DNA of 64,000 bases from Brevibacterium rongguiense (GCF_009857845.1 NZ_WWEQ01000010.1:1-64000), one strand, 5' to 3'. Shown: positions 25,456 to 37,108, counted from the stretch's first letter. Notes: a model not told the origin generated them from the letters alone. Numbers and translations are program-made.

Positions 25456-27494
25456 CGCAGGAACGCCGCGGCGACGCCGGCGTCGACGGGCACGTGCAGG
25501 CCCGTCGTGTGGGAGAAGTCGGCCGTGCACAGCGCGTAGACGGCATTCGCGACGTTCTCCGGGACGACTTCGCGGCCCAGCAGGGTGCGCTGGGCGTAGA
25601 ACTTGCCCAGGTCCTTCTCCTCGATGCCGTAGGTCTTGGCGCGCTGGGCGCCCCAGCCGCCGGCGAAGATGCCGGAGCCGCGCACCACGCCGTCCGGGTT
25701 GATCCCGTTGACCTTGACGCCGTACTGGCCGAGCTCCGCTGCCAGCAGGCGGACCTGGTGGGCCTGGTCGGCCTTCGTCGCGGAGTAGGCGATGTTGTTG
25801 GGGCCGGCGAACACGGAGTTCTTCGAGGAGATGTAGATGATGTCCCCGCCCATGCCCTGGTCGATGAGGTAGCGGGCGGCCGTCTTCGACACGAGGAACG
25901 AGCCCTTGGCCATGACGGAGTGCTGGAGGTCCCAGTCCTGCTCCGTGGTCTCCAGCAGCGACTTCGACAGCGACAGGCCGGCGTTGTTCACGACGAGGTC
26001 GATGCCGCCGAATGCCAGCACCGTCTCCTCGAGCGCGGCCTGCACCGCTGTCTCGTCCGATACATCGGCGGCCACTCCCACGGCGACGTCCGACGAGCCG
26101 AGCTCGGCCGCGACCTCCTGGGCCTTGGCCCTGTCGAGGTCGGCGACCACGACGCAGGCGCCCTCACCGGCCAGCCGAGTGGCGATCGCCTTGCCGATGC
26201 CGCTCGCGGCGCCGGTGACGAACGCGATGCGGCCGGCCAGCGGCTTTGGTGCGGGCTTGCGCTTGAGCTTGGCCTCCTCGAGCGCCCAGTACTCGATGCG
26301 GAACTTCTCCGACTCGTCGATGGGCGCATAGGCGGAAAGGGCTTCGGCGCCGGCCATGACATTGATCGCGTTGACGTAGAACTCGCCGGCCACGCGGGCG
26401 GTCTGCTTGTCCGCCCCGTAGGAGAACATGCCCACACCCGGGACCAGGATGATGGCAGGATCCGCACCGCGCATCGCGGGGCTCTCAGCGTCTGCGTAGC
26501 GCTCGTAGTAGGCGGCGTAGTCCGCGCGGTAGGCATCGTGCAGGTCCGGCAGCGCCGCGACGATCTGCTCGACCGTGGCGTCTGCGGGCAGGTCGACGAC
26601 GAGCGGCTTGACCTTCGTGCGCAGGAAGTGGTCCGGGCACGAGGTGCCGAGCTCGGCCAGTGCGGGCATCTTCTCGCGGGCGAGGAAGTCGAGGACGACC
26701 GGGGAGTCCGTGTAGTGGCCCACCTGCGGTTTGTCCTGGCTGGCGATCCCGCGCAGGTGCGCGGCGATGGCCGCGGCCTTCCGGTTGCGCTTCCCGTCCG
26801 GAAGCGCCTCGTAGCCCTCGCGCACTGCGCCGAAGGGCTCGGCTGCGCCGTGCTCGCGGATGTATGCCTCGGCGGTGTCGATGATCCACTGCGAGTTGGT
26901 GCGCGCCTCCTCGCTCGTCTCACCCCACGCGGTGATGCCGTGGCCGCCCAGGATCGTGCCCACGGCCTGCGGGTTGGCCTCCTTGATCGCTGCGATGTCG
27001 AGGCCCAGCTGGAAGCCGGGGCGGCGCCACGGGACCCACACGACGCGATCGCCGAATACCTTCTTCGTCAGCTCCTCGCCGTCTGCCGCCGTGGCCAGTG
27101 CGATCCCGGAGTCCGGGTGGAGGTGGTCGACGTGGGCGGCGTCGACGAGCCCGTGCATGGCGGTGTCGATGGACGGGGCCGCACCGCCCTTGCCGAATGC
27201 GCAGTAGTCGAACGCGGCGACCATCTCGTCCTCGCGCTCGACCCCGGGGTAGACGCCGGTGAGCGCCTTGACCCGGTCGAGCTGGAGGACGGCCAGGCCC
27301 TCGGGCTTGAGCGTGCCCAGGTCTCCCCCGGATCCCTTGACCCAGACGACCTCGACGTCCTCGCCGGTGACCGGGTCGCGCTCCACGCCCTTGGCTGACG
27401 TATTGCCGCCGGCGTAGTTCGTGTTGCGGGGGTCCGAGCCGAGGCGGTTGGACCGCTCGATGAGCTCGGCGACGGTGGGATTGGTTGTGGGCAC
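25452..27494 (-). CDS. rhaD: Bifunctional rhamnulose-1-phosphate aldolase / short-chain dehydrogenase
   Basis: Splits L-rhamnulose 1-phosphate into dihydroxyacetone phosphate and L-lactaldehyde, and the fused dehydrogenase oxidises or reduces the lactaldehyde. 680 residues. The N-terminal class II aldolase domain (about 1-400) has NYAGGNTSAKG, VWVKGSGGDLG, the metal-site VDHLHPDS near 122 and GGHGITAWG near 185. The C-terminal SDR domain (about 425-680) has VTGAASGIGKAIA, NNAGLS and the catalytic region YISSKNSVFAGPNNIAYSATKA. GTG 27494 follows AGGAG at five bases. This fusion is the known form in actinomycetes and other bacteria lacking the E. coli-type RhaD. Confidence 0.93.
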   Translation of the reverse strand: MPTTNPTVAELIERSNRLGSDPRNTNYAGGNTSAKGVERDPVTGEDVEVVWVKGSGGDLGTLKPEGLAVLQLDRVKALTGVYPGVEREDEMVAAFDYCAFGKGGAAPSIDTAMHGLVDAAHVDHLHPDSGIALATAADGEELTKKVFGDRVVWVPWRRPGFQLGLDIAAIKEANPQAVGTILGGHGITAWGETSEEARTNSQWIIDTAEAYIREHGAAEPFGAVREGYEALPDGKRNRKAAAIAAHLRGIASQDKPQVGHYTDSPVVLDFLAREKMPALAELGTSCPDHFLRTKVKPLVVDLPADATVEQIVAALPDLHDAYRADYAAYYERYADAESPAMRGADPAIILVPGVGMFSYGADKQTARVAGEFYVNAINVMAGAEALSAYAPIDESEKFRIEYWALEEAKLKRKPAPKPLAGRIAFVTGAASGIGKAIATRLAGEGACVVVADLDRAKAQEVAAELGSSDVAVGVAADVSDETAVQAALEETVLAFGGIDLVVNNAGLSLSKSLLETTEQDWDLQHSVMAKGSFLVSKTAARYLIDQGMGGDIIYISSKNSVFAGPNNIAYSATKADQAHQVRLLAAELGQYGVKVNGINPDGVVRGSGIFAGGWGAQRAKTYGIEEKDLGKFYAQRTLLGREVVPENVANAVYALCTADFSHTTGLHVPVDAGVAAAFLR

Positions 27495-27545
27495 GGCTGC
27501 TCCTGCTGGTTGGTCTGGTCTGCGTTGAGAGAGGTGAGGCGGGGC

Positions 27546-28712
27546 TCAGGCGCCCCAGCCGGCCTGTTGGCCGCCCACGCGCTCGGCGGCGATCGTCTCC
27601 TGGTAGCCGGAGTCGAGGAAGGCGCGCATCGGGTCGGCCGGCAGGCCGCGGGACTCGCGCCACTGTGCGAGCTGCGGGCGCACGTCGGTGGAGAAGGCAT
27701 CCATGAAGATCGCGTTGGCGGCCAGCACGTCATTGGCGGCCTGGGCCTGTGCCAGCGCTTCGCGGTCGAGGAGGAGGGCGCGGGCGGTCATCTCCTGGAC
27801 GTTGAGCACGGAGCGGATCTGCCCGGCGGTCTTGTCCTCCACGTTGTGGCACTGGTCGAGCATGAACGCGACGGGAGAATCCGGGCCGTAGCCCCCGCCC
27901 CGGATGACCTCGACGAGGATCCGGAAGAGCTGGAACGGATCGGCCGCGCCCACGATGAGGTCGTCATCTGCGTAGAAGCGGGAGTTGAAGTCGAACGAGC
28001 CCAGCTTGCCCAGGCGCAGCAGCTGCATGACGATGAATTCGATGTTCGTCCCCGGTGCGTGGTGGCCGGTGTCCAGGCACACCATCGCGCGCTCGCCCAG
28101 GGCGCTGACCTGGGCGTAGCTCGTTCCCCAGTCCGGCACGTCCGTGTGGTAGAACGACGGCTCGAAGAACTTGTATTCGAGCACGAGGCGCTGCTTGTCG
28201 CCGATGCGGGCGTAGATCTCCTGCAGGGAGTCCTGGAGGCGGTCCTGGCGGCCGCGCATGTCCGCCTGGCCCGGGTAGTTCGACCCCTCGGCCAGCCAGA
28301 TCTTGAGGTCGCGCGAACCGGTGGCGTCCATGATGTCGATGCACTCGAGGTGGTGGGCGATGGCCTTGCGGCGGATCGCGTCGTCCGCGTGGGTGAGCGC
28401 GCCGAACTTGTAGTCGTCGTCCTGGAACGTGTTGGAGTTCACCGTGCCCAGTGCGACGCCCTGTTCCGCGGCGAATTCGCGCAGGGCCGCGTAGTCGTCG
28501 ACCTTGTCCCACGGGATGTGGATGGCCACGGTGGGCGCCAGGCCGGTGTAGCGGTTGACCTGTGCTGCGTCGGCGATCTTCTCCTGCGGGGTGCGGGGCG
28601 TGCCCGGTGTGCCGAAGACCTTGAAGCGGGTCCCGGAGTTGCCGAACGCCCAGGAGGGCAGTTCGATGGCCTGGGTGGCGAGCTGGTCGGCGATGTCGTC
28701 GAATGTCGGCAT
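27546..28712 (-). CDS. rhaI: L-rhamnose isomerase RhaI (non-E. coli type)
   Basis: Converts L-rhamnose to L-rhamnulose with a divalent metal. 388 residues, fitting the RhaI type known from Pseudomonas stutzeri rather than RhaA. Recognisable segments: IELPSWAFGNSGTRFKVF, TVAIHIPWDKVDDY, HHLECIDIMDATGSRDLKIWLAEGSNYPGQ with metal-site residues, VLEYKFFEPSFYHTDVPDWG, and LDTGHHAPGTNIEF. ATG 28712 follows AAAGGA at six bases. It lies 56 bases after rhaM and 51 bases before the aldolase, all on one strand. Confidence 0.92.
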   Translation of the reverse strand: MPTFDDIADQLATQAIELPSWAFGNSGTRFKVFGTPGTPRTPQEKIADAAQVNRYTGLAPTVAIHIPWDKVDDYAALREFAAEQGVALGTVNSNTFQDDDYKFGALTHADDAIRRKAIAHHLECIDIMDATGSRDLKIWLAEGSNYPGQADMRGRQDRLQDSLQEIYARIGDKQRLVLEYKFFEPSFYHTDVPDWGTSYAQVSALGERAMVCLDTGHHAPGTNIEFIVMQLLRLGKLGSFDFNSRFYADDDLIVGAADPFQLFRILVEVIRGGGYGPDSPVAFMLDQCHNVEDKTAGQIRSVLNVQEMTARALLLDREALAQAQAANDVLAANAIFMDAFSTDVRPQLAQWRESRGLPADPMRAFLDSGYQETIAAERVGGQQAGWGA

Positions 28713-28768
28713 GGTGCGTCCTTTCGAGCCCGGGTGCCGGGCGGGGTTGAAGCAGTTGGGCTGGGCGC

Positions 28769-29146
28769 TCAGCCCAGGTTCGCGAGCTGGTCTTCGAGGT
28801 GGAAGATCTCGGCCAGGCGCACCTGGCCGGTGTCGAACGAGCCGCCGGCGGCGAAGAGCCGGCTCATGTGGGCCTGCCACTGGGCGTTGATCTCCGTGGC
28901 GCTCATCCTGTCCTGGGCGGTGGTGTAGTCATCCGTCTCCACGTATCCGATGATCATGCCGTCGGGTCGGGCGAAGAGGGAGTAGTTCGTCCAACCGGCG
29001 GCGGCCAGCGCGCGCAGCATGTCCGGCCAGACGGCGGCGTGGGCCTCGATGTACTCGTCGAGGCTCTCGGGGTCCACCTGCATCTGGAAGCAGATGCGCT
29101 CCCGCGGCTGTCCGACAGGCGGTCGCTGCTCGGCCGCCTGTCTCAC
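28769..29146 (-). CDS. rhaM: L-rhamnose mutarotase RhaM
   Basis: Interconverts alpha and beta anomers of L-rhamnose so the isomerase receives its preferred form. The RhaM core is RICFQMQVDPESLDEYIEAH, followed by VWPDMLRALAAAGWTNYSLF and YVETDDY, with catalytic His, Tyr and Trp positions visible. GTG 29146 overlaps the transporter stop by 4 bases (GTGA) and gives 125 residues, about 18 more at the N-terminus than is usual. There is no ATG near the canonical start. Confidence 0.88.
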   Translation of the reverse strand: MRQAAEQRPPVGQPRERICFQMQVDPESLDEYIEAHAAVWPDMLRALAAAGWTNYSLFARPDGMIIGYVETDDYTTAQDRMSATEINAQWQAHMSRLFAAGGSFDTGQVRLAEIFHLEDQLANLG

Positions 29147-30507
29147 TGCGGGCTGCCATCGCGCGCCGCCGAGGTGCCAGCGGCCGGGGCGGCCGCCGCG
29201 AGTGCTTCCGCGGCGAGCGAGGGCCGGATGGCGGCGCGGGTGCCGTAGCGCTCCTCCTCGATCTCCTCGAGGGTCTTGCCCGAGGTGTTCGGCGCCCAGA
29301 TCGTGCCGATGAGCAGGGCGGCGACGAGAAGGGCGATGATGAGGGTGCCCAGCCCGTGCAGGCCGATCGATTCGAGCATGAGCGGGAACCACAGGGACAG
29401 GACGCCCACCATGACGCGGGCGAGCATGAAGAGGAAGCCCTGGGCACTGGCGCGGTAGCGCGTGGCGAAGAGCTCCGCGGTCCACAGGCCGTAGAACGCC
29501 TGGGCGCCCACACCGGACGAGATGCCCCAGCCGATCGCGAAGGCGAAGAGGGAGAAGTACCCGGGGGGCGAGTAGATGAGCACAGCCCAGGCGATGATGC
29601 CGATGAGCGCGAAGACGAAGTACAGCCAGCGCCGGGAGACGCGGTCGCCGAACTTCATGAAGCCGATGACGGTGAACAGGGAGGTGAGGCCCCAGACAAG
29701 AACCTGCAGCCAGTTCTGCTGCGCGGGATCGGTCAGGCCGGTGGCCTCGTAGACGCGCGGCTGGAAGATGCCGGCCTGGCCCGCCACCGTGTTCCACAGT
29801 CCGTAGACGCCGATGAGGAAGGCGAGCGCAGTGAGGTTGCGCTTCTTCGTGAAGAGCTGGCCGACCGATTTCCAGTAGCCCTGGCGATTCGGGTCATCGC
29901 GGTGTGCCTTCCAGCGCTCGGACTCCTCGAGGCCGCGGCGGACCCACCAGGTGATGAACGCGATGACGAAGAGGTGGGCGAAGACGATGCGCGAGCCCAG
30001 CAGGCCCAGCGGGCCCACCACGATCGCGAGGAGGAACCCGACCATCGGGCCGATCGACCAGGCGAGCTGGGCGACGCCCACGTGCGCGGCGCGCTGACCG
30101 TCCGGGGCCTCCTCGGCGATGTAAGTCCACGCCGCGGTGACGCCGGCGCCGACTGCGATGCCCATGGCGATGAACGCGGTGAGGAGTATGGCGAAGTTCA
30201 CCGCGAAGACGGCGAGCAGCGCCCCGACCATGTAGAGCAGCAGATCGTAGGTGTAGATGAACTTGCGGCCGTAGCGGTCGGACAGGGGGCCGCCGATCGC
30301 CGAGCCGATCGCAGCGCCGAACGCGTTGGCCGACAGCGCGGCGAGCAGCCCGACGGCCAGGCTGGTGAGTCCGAACTTCTCCTGCCACATCGTCAGGCTC
30401 GTGGCGATCGCGATGATCGAGCCCGCTTCGATGTAGTTCGACATGGCCACCGCGACCGTGGCGCGCCAGCGCCGTCGCGAGGCCCGGATGGGCTTCTGAG
30501 CCGTCAT
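29143..30507 (-). CDS. MFS sugar transporter, probable L-rhamnose permease
   Basis: 454 residues with twelve predicted helices. GGPLSDRYGRKFIYTYDLL between helices 2 and 3 is the MFS signature, and a long central loop carries RRGLEESERWKAH. Sugar-porter-like features include the C-terminal WAPNTSGKTLEEIEEERYG, typical of the PESPR/TLEEIE end of that family. It is first in the rhamnose operon, so L-rhamnose/H+ symport is the obvious role. ATG 30507 has CGGAGG six bases upstream. An Ala-rich tail of about 35 residues ends the protein. Confidence 0.88.
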   Translation of the reverse strand: MTAQKPIRASRRRWRATVAVAMSNYIEAGSIIAIATSLTMWQEKFGLTSLAVGLLAALSANAFGAAIGSAIGGPLSDRYGRKFIYTYDLLLYMVGALLAVFAVNFAILLTAFIAMGIAVGAGVTAAWTYIAEEAPDGQRAAHVGVAQLAWSIGPMVGFLLAIVVGPLGLLGSRIVFAHLFVIAFITWWVRRGLEESERWKAHRDDPNRQGYWKSVGQLFTKKRNLTALAFLIGVYGLWNTVAGQAGIFQPRVYEATGLTDPAQQNWLQVLVWGLTSLFTVIGFMKFGDRVSRRWLYFVFALIGIIAWAVLIYSPPGYFSLFAFAIGWGISSGVGAQAFYGLWTAELFATRYRASAQGFLFMLARVMVGVLSLWFPLMLESIGLHGLGTLIIALLVAALLIGTIWAPNTSGKTLEEIEEERYGTRAAIRPSLAAEALAAAAPAAGTSAARDGSPQ

Positions 30508-30562
30508 CGGCTGCCTCCGTGGGTGATGCGGTTCGACGATGAACCGCGGTCGGTGAACGTAT

Positions 30563-30574
30563 TGAAACGTTTCA
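30563..30574. promoter_or_regulatory. LacI-type operator in the rhamnose divergent region
   Basis: The perfect 12-base palindrome TGAAACGTTTCA has the central CG and TGAAACG half-site form of many LacI-family operators. It lies 56 bases before the transporter start and about 205 bases before the divergent LacI gene. Repression of the rhamnose operon by the neighbouring LacI protein follows. Confidence 0.75.
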
Positions 30575-30778
30575 TTCGTCGGGAGCGACGCTAGCATCCT
30601 GTGATCCGTGTGACAAGATGAGAGACGCGGTTCGCCCGAATCCGCGGACACCCGTCCGGTTCGACGGTGCCACCGTCCGCCCGCCTCATCGCGGCTGGGC
30701 CGCACCGGCACTGAGGCCGGGCGGAGTCGGCGCAGCCGAAACGCAGCCCAGGCGGGCAGCCAGCGAAAGGAGCAGCGC

Positions 30779-31771
30779 GTGGCACGCATCGGAGTCCGCG
30801 ACGTGGCGCGCGCAGCCGGCGTCTCCGTGGGCACCGTGTCCCACGTGCTCAACCACCGCGAAAAGGTCGCCGCCGACACCGTTGCCCGCGTCGACGCCGC
30901 CATCGCCGAACTGGGCTTCGTGCGCAACGGAGCCGCGCGCCAGCTGCGCAGCGGCCGCAGCCTCACGGTGGGCGCGGTCGTCCTGGACGCCGCAAACCCC
31001 TTCTTCGCGGACGTCATCCGCGGTGCGGAGGAGCAGGCCGACGCGAGCGAGCACGCGGTGCTCGTGGGCACCTCGGGTGCGGATGAGGCGCGCGAGCGGC
31101 GCTACCTCGACCTCTTCTCCGAGCAGGGCGCCGACGGCATCCTGCTCTCCCCCGCGGCGTGGCCGCCGCAGCGTCTGGCGCAGATCGCGAAGCGGGGCAC
31201 GCCCGTGGTCCTCGTCGACGCGCAGCCGGAAGGCTCCGCGCTGCCGTCCGTCGCCGTGGACGACGTGGCCGGGGGCGCGCTGGCGGTGTCACACCTCATC
31301 GGCGCCGGGAGGCGCCGGATCGGGTTCGTCGGCGGCCCGCACCGCATCCGGCAGGTGGCCGACCGCTGGACCGGTGCGCAGCAGGCCGCAGAGCTCGCCG
31401 GTGGGAACGTGGAGCTCGAGCGCTTCGACACTCCTGCCACGACCGTGCTCGCCGGCCGCGCTGCCGGCGAGCAGCTCATCATGCGGCCCGCCCCGCGCCG
31501 ACCCGATGCGCTCTTCTGCGCGAACGATCTGGTGGCAGTGGGGGTCATGCAGGCCCTGGTGCTGGCGGGGGCCGCCATTCCGGACGACATCGCGCTCATC
31601 GGCTACGACGACATCGACTTCGCCGCGGCGACGATGGTGGCGCTGAGCTCCGTTCGCCAGCCCGCCCGCGAATTGGGCGCCACCGCCGTGCGCATGCTAC
31701 TGGGCGAGGACGACCGGACGAGTGTGACGTTCGCCCCGGAGCTGGTGGTGCGGGAGTCCACGGACGGCTGA
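30779..31771 (+). CDS. LacI family transcriptional regulator, probable rhamnose operon repressor
   Basis: 330 residues. The N-terminal helix-turn-helix (GVRDVARAAGVSVGTVSHVLN) and the hinge-helix region after it are complete. The periplasmic-binding-like sensor domain follows (VGAVVLDAANPFFADVIRG, ADGILLSPA, DALFCANDLVAVGVMQAL, IALIGYDDIDFAA). GTG 30779 has AAAGGAG six bases upstream. Divergent orientation from the rhamnose operon, with a LacI-type palindrome between, makes L-rhamnose or a derivative the likely inducer. Confidence 0.9.
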   Translation: MARIGVRDVARAAGVSVGTVSHVLNHREKVAADTVARVDAAIAELGFVRNGAARQLRSGRSLTVGAVVLDAANPFFADVIRGAEEQADASEHAVLVGTSGADEARERRYLDLFSEQGADGILLSPAAWPPQRLAQIAKRGTPVVLVDAQPEGSALPSVAVDDVAGGALAVSHLIGAGRRRIGFVGGPHRIRQVADRWTGAQQAAELAGGNVELERFDTPATTVLAGRAAGEQLIMRPAPRRPDALFCANDLVAVGVMQALVLAGAAIPDDIALIGYDDIDFAAATMVALSSVRQPARELGATAVRMLLGEDDRTSVTFAPELVVRESTDG

Positions 31772-31777
31772 GGGGCC

Positions 31778-31817
31778 GAGCTGCGCTCCCTCAGCGCCGT
31801 TTGATCGAGCGCAGCTC
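31778..31817. terminator. Inverted repeat between convergent lacI and tetR genes
   Basis: GAGCTGCGCTC (31778-31788) pairs perfectly with GAGCGCAGCTC (31807-31817) around an 18-base loop. It spans the 19-base gap between the two stop codons and the last codons of tetR, so it could end both transcripts. No U-tract is evident. Confidence 0.5.
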
Positions 31818-32426
31818 GCCGGCCCAGAACTTCGCGATCCGCGCGCGCCGAGCCGAATCGTCGGTGAGGACGTCGGCCAGGCCCAGGCCGCGGGCGAGGT
31901 CGAGGGTGAGCTGGATGAGTCGGCGCGTGCGCTCATCGGAGATGTCCGCATCGAGCAGCTCGACCGCCTGCTCGAAGACGCCGCGGGCGAACTTCGCCTC
32001 GAGCGGCAGGATGCGGTCGCGCAGCGCGGGCTCCCCCGCCGCCGCCGTCCACACGTGCAGCGCCGCCGTGAACGCATCCGAGGTGTAGTAGTCCATGATG
32101 CGCGCGACGAGGACGTCGAAGCGCTCGTCGCCGTCGGGCAGCCGCTCCTCATCGCGCATGGTCAGCTGCAGATTGCGCTCGAACATCGCATCGAGCGCCG
32201 TGAGGAAGAGGTCCTCCCGCGTGCGGAAGTGGTGCTGGAGCGCCCCCCGGCTGATCCCGATGCGCTCGGCGACCACCGTCGTCGTCGTCGCCTGCCAGCC
32301 GCGCTCGGCGAGCGCCTCGATCGTCGATTCGAGGATGCGCTCGCGCGTCACGCGGCTGCGATCCTGCTTGGGCGCGTGGCCGTGCTGCGGAGCCGGCGAG
32401 GCGGGGGCGGGGTCTGCGGCGGTCAT
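31791..32426 (-). CDS. TetR/AcrR family transcriptional regulator
   Basis: 211 residues. The DNA-binding domain (about 22-70) is canonical: RERILESTIEALAERGWQATTTTVVAERIGISRGALQHHFRTREDLF. The ligand-binding half resembles no named subgroup but is full length. It lies 35 bases after the enoyl-CoA hydratase on the same strand and is probably the last gene of the acyl-CoA operon, where it is the only regulator. Control of that operon by a CoA ester is plausible. ATG 32426 is the first start consistent with the family. Confidence 0.87.
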   Translation of the reverse strand: MTAADPAPASPAPQHGHAPKQDRSRVTRERILESTIEALAERGWQATTTTVVAERIGISRGALQHHFRTREDLFLTALDAMFERNLQLTMRDEERLPDGDERFDVLVARIMDYYTSDAFTAALHVWTAAAGEPALRDRILPLEAKFARGVFEQAVELLDADISDERTRRLIQLTLDLARGLGLADVLTDDSARRARIAKFWAGELRSIKRR

Positions 32427-32461
32427 CGCGCTCGATTCTAGGGCAGGGGCGCCGCCCGCCG

Positions 32462-33306
32462 TCACGAGCGACCCGCGGCCCACGGCGGGTCCGCCTTGCG
32501 CGCGAACGCTGCCAGCCCGGCCTGGGCATCGGCCCCGGTGAAGAACTCCGCCGACAGGGCGACGAGGTCCTCCCCGCGCTCATCGACGGCGGCCAGCGCG
32601 CTGCGGTTGACCAGTGCCTTCGACGCCGCAATGGCCTTCGGCGCACCGCGCAGCAGGTCGGCCACGACCTCGTCGACCGCGGCGGTGACGCTGACCTCCG
32701 CACCGTCCACGGCGCGGGTGATGAAGCCCGCGGTCGCTGCCTCCGCGGCGCCGACGGGGCGCCGCGCAGCATCCAGTCCGCCGCGGTCCGGTCGCCCAGC
32801 CGCGCGAGCACCGGCGCCGCGATCATGGCCGCCACCACGCCGATCCGCACCTCGCTCAGCCCGAACGTGGAGCGGGGGCCGGCGATGACGATGTCGCAGC
32901 ATGCCACCAGGCCCATCCCGCCGGCCCGCACGTGGCCGTCGAGGGCCGCAATGACCGGCAGTGGGGAGGCCAGCAGGGCCCGGTTGACCGCCTGGCTCGC
33001 CCGGCCGCGTTCGCGCATCGCGGCTTGGGCATCACCCGGGCCGCTCGGGGACTCGCTCCCCTGGCCCGCCTCGGCGCCGGTCGCTCCTTCGGTGTCCTGG
33101 CCCGGGCGGCGGGAAAGGTCGGCTCCGGCGCAGAACGTGGTGCCGGTGTGGGCGAGTACGAGGGCGCGCACCCGCTCATCGGCCTCCGCGGCGGCGAGGC
33201 CGTCCGCGATGCCGGCCAGCAGCTCGGGCGTGATCGCGTTGCGGTTTCTCGGCTCGTCCAGGGTCAGAGTCGCGACGCTGCCCTCCACCGCGTACTGCAC
33301 GCTCAT
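32462..33306 (-). pseudogene. Enoyl-CoA hydratase/isomerase gene with one frameshift
   Basis: The ATG at 33306 overlaps the biotin carboxylase stop (ATGA). The first frame gives a crotonase N-terminus (SVQYAVEGSVATLTLDEP, LVLAHTGTTFCAGADL, HVRAGGMGLVACCDIVIAG, FGLSEVRIGVVAAMI) up to DWMLRGAP. At 32756-32759 a run of four C (minus strand) appears one base short, and the protein continues in the next frame as VGAAEAATAGFITRAVDGAE to 32462. Restored, it is a normal crotonase of about 281 residues. Context suggests a hydratase for a branched unsaturated acyl-CoA, as in AtuE/LiuC. Sequencing error is as likely as true loss. Confidence 0.82.
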
Positions 33307-35515
33307 GATTCGCGTCCTTTCGCACCCGTGGCAGCTGGTTCGCCACCGGCACTGTCGGCTCCGCCTTCGGCCGGTGCCCCATCGTCCGCGATGACCGCGA
33401 CGAGCGCCCCCACATCGACCTGGTCGCCCTGGGCCACCCGCAGCTCGGTGAGCGTGCCGGCCACGTCCGAGCGGATCGTGTGCTCCATCTTCATCGCCTC
33501 GATGGACAGCAGGGGCTGCCCGGCCTCCACGCGCTCGCCCACCCGGGCCTCCAGCCGGATGACGGTGCCGGGCATCGGCGCCAGCAGGCTGCCCGGCACC
33601 GCCTCGGCGGCCGGGTCGCTGTAGCGGGGCAGCCATGCGAGCGCCTGCGCCTCGGTGGGCGAGGACACGAGTGCCCCGCTCGCGGTGGGCTGGACAGCGA
33701 AGCGGCACTCCACCCCCGCGGCCCGCAGCGTCACCTCGCTCGGCGCCACCGCGACGACCTCCACCGCCTCGCCGACGGGCAGCGTCCCCGGCTCGAGCTC
33801 CCACCCGCCGCGCAGCCGGCGGTAGCCGATCTGGGCCTCGAGGCCGGCCACGCGCGCGCTGCGCCGGGTCCAGTCCGTGTGGAAGAGCCGCCAGCCGCCG
33901 ATGTGCGGGCGGGGGTTGTCCCGCGCGATCGCGAGCGCGAGCGCGTCTTCACCGCTGCGCTGCCCCCCGGCCCGCTCACCGGCTGCAATGCTGCCCGGTG
34001 CAGGGACCGGCATGTCCGACAGCCCGGTGGGCTGGCCGGCCTCGACGGCAGCGGCCTGGGCGAGCGCCGCCGCCGCGGCCATCCACCCGGCCTCACGGCG
34101 CACACGATCATCGGGCCCCTGGGCCCCGAGCACCTCGGGGTGCTCTGCGAAGTACGTGGTGGCGGTCTCACCGGTGAGGAACGCCTCGTCGCCCAGCACG
34201 CGGATGAGCATGGCGGCGTTCGTCACGGGGCCGTCCCATTGCATTGTCCGCAGCGCCGCTGCGAGCACCCGGGCCGCCACGCGGCGGGTGGGGGCCACAC
34301 CGATGATCTTGGCGATCATCGGGTCGTAGAACGTCGTGATCGCCTCGCCTGCCTCGATGCCGGCGTCCAAGCGGACATAGGGCTCCCCCGCATCGGCCAG
34401 GCGGAAGGCGGTGCGCGCACTCGGCAGCGCGAACGCCGTCACGGGGCCGGACTGGGGCTGCCAGTCCTCGGCCGGATCCTCCGCGTAGAGGCGCACCTCA
34501 ATCGCATGCCCCCGGGGCGGGCCGGGCTCGGCACCCAGGGCTGCGCCGGCGGCGATGTCGAGCTGGAGGCCCACGAGGTCCAGCCCGCACGTCGCCTCCG
34601 TCACCGGGTGCTCCACCTGGAGCCGGGTGTTCATCTCGAGGAAGTAGAACGACCCGTCGTCGGCGGCGAGGAACTCGACGGTGCCCGCGCCCACATAGCC
34701 AATGCGCGCGGCGGCGGAGCGGGCGGCCTCGTAGAGGTCCGCGCGCATGGCCCTGCCCACCCGCTCCACGAGCGGCGCGGGCGCCTCCTCGACCACCTTC
34801 TGGTGCCGGCGCTGGATGGAGCACTCGCGCTCGCCCACGGCCCACACCGTCCCGGCACGGTCGCCGAACACCTGGACCTCGATGTGGTGGCCGGTGGGCA
34901 GGTAGCGCTCGCAGAAGACCGTGTCATCGCCGAAGGCGCTCGCGGCCTCGCGCGCCGCGGCGGCGACGGTCTCGTCGAGGTCGGCCAGCCGCTCGACGAC
35001 GCGCATGCCGCGCCCACCGCCCCCGGCCGAGGCCTTGACGAGGATCGGCAGGTGCTCCTCGCCGATCGCTGCGGGGTCGAGGCGCTCGAGCACGGGCACA
35101 CCCGCCTCGGCCATGAGCGCCTTCGACTCGACCTTCGAGCCCATCGTCTCGATGGACTCCGGATCCGGGCCGATCCACGTGAGCCCCGCCGCGGCGACGG
35201 CGCGGGCGAAGTCCGCGTTCTCGGAGAGGAACCCATAGCCCGGGTGGACGGCGTCGGCCCCGGCGCTCAGCGCGGCCGCGACGATGAGGTCGCCGCGCAG
35301 GTAGGTCTCCGCCGGTGTTGTGCCGGGAAGGGCCACCGCCGCATCGGCCTCGCGGACGAAAGCGGCCCCGGAGTCGGCATCGGAGTGCACCGCCACCGTC
35401 TCGATGCCGCGGGCGCGGCAGGTCGTGAAGATCCGGCGGGCGATCTCGCCCCGGTTGGCCACGAGCACGCGGCCGATCTCACCTGCGGTTCGCAGTGCCT
35501 GGTCGCTCATCGTCA

Positions 35516-35519
<4 letters not shown>
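33303..35519 (-). CDS. Acyl-CoA carboxylase alpha subunit (biotin carboxylase plus biotin carrier domain)
   Basis: Carboxylates biotin with ATP and bicarbonate and carries it to the carboxyltransferase encoded just upstream. 738 residues. Biotin carboxylase domain about 1-450: RVLVANRGEIARRIF, HPGYGFLSENADFA, KASAGGGGRGMR as the ATP-grasp loop, EMNTRLQVEHPVTE. The C-terminal biotinyl domain carries EAMKMEH near residue 670, with the biotinylated Lys. The length and composition of the middle part fit methylcrotonyl-, geranyl- or propionyl-type enzymes. GTG 35519 overlaps the carboxyltransferase stop by 4 bases; ATG codons at 35516 and 35510 are alternatives. Confidence 0.9.
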
Positions 35520-37104
<1,585 letters not shown>

Positions 37105-37108
<4 letters not shown>

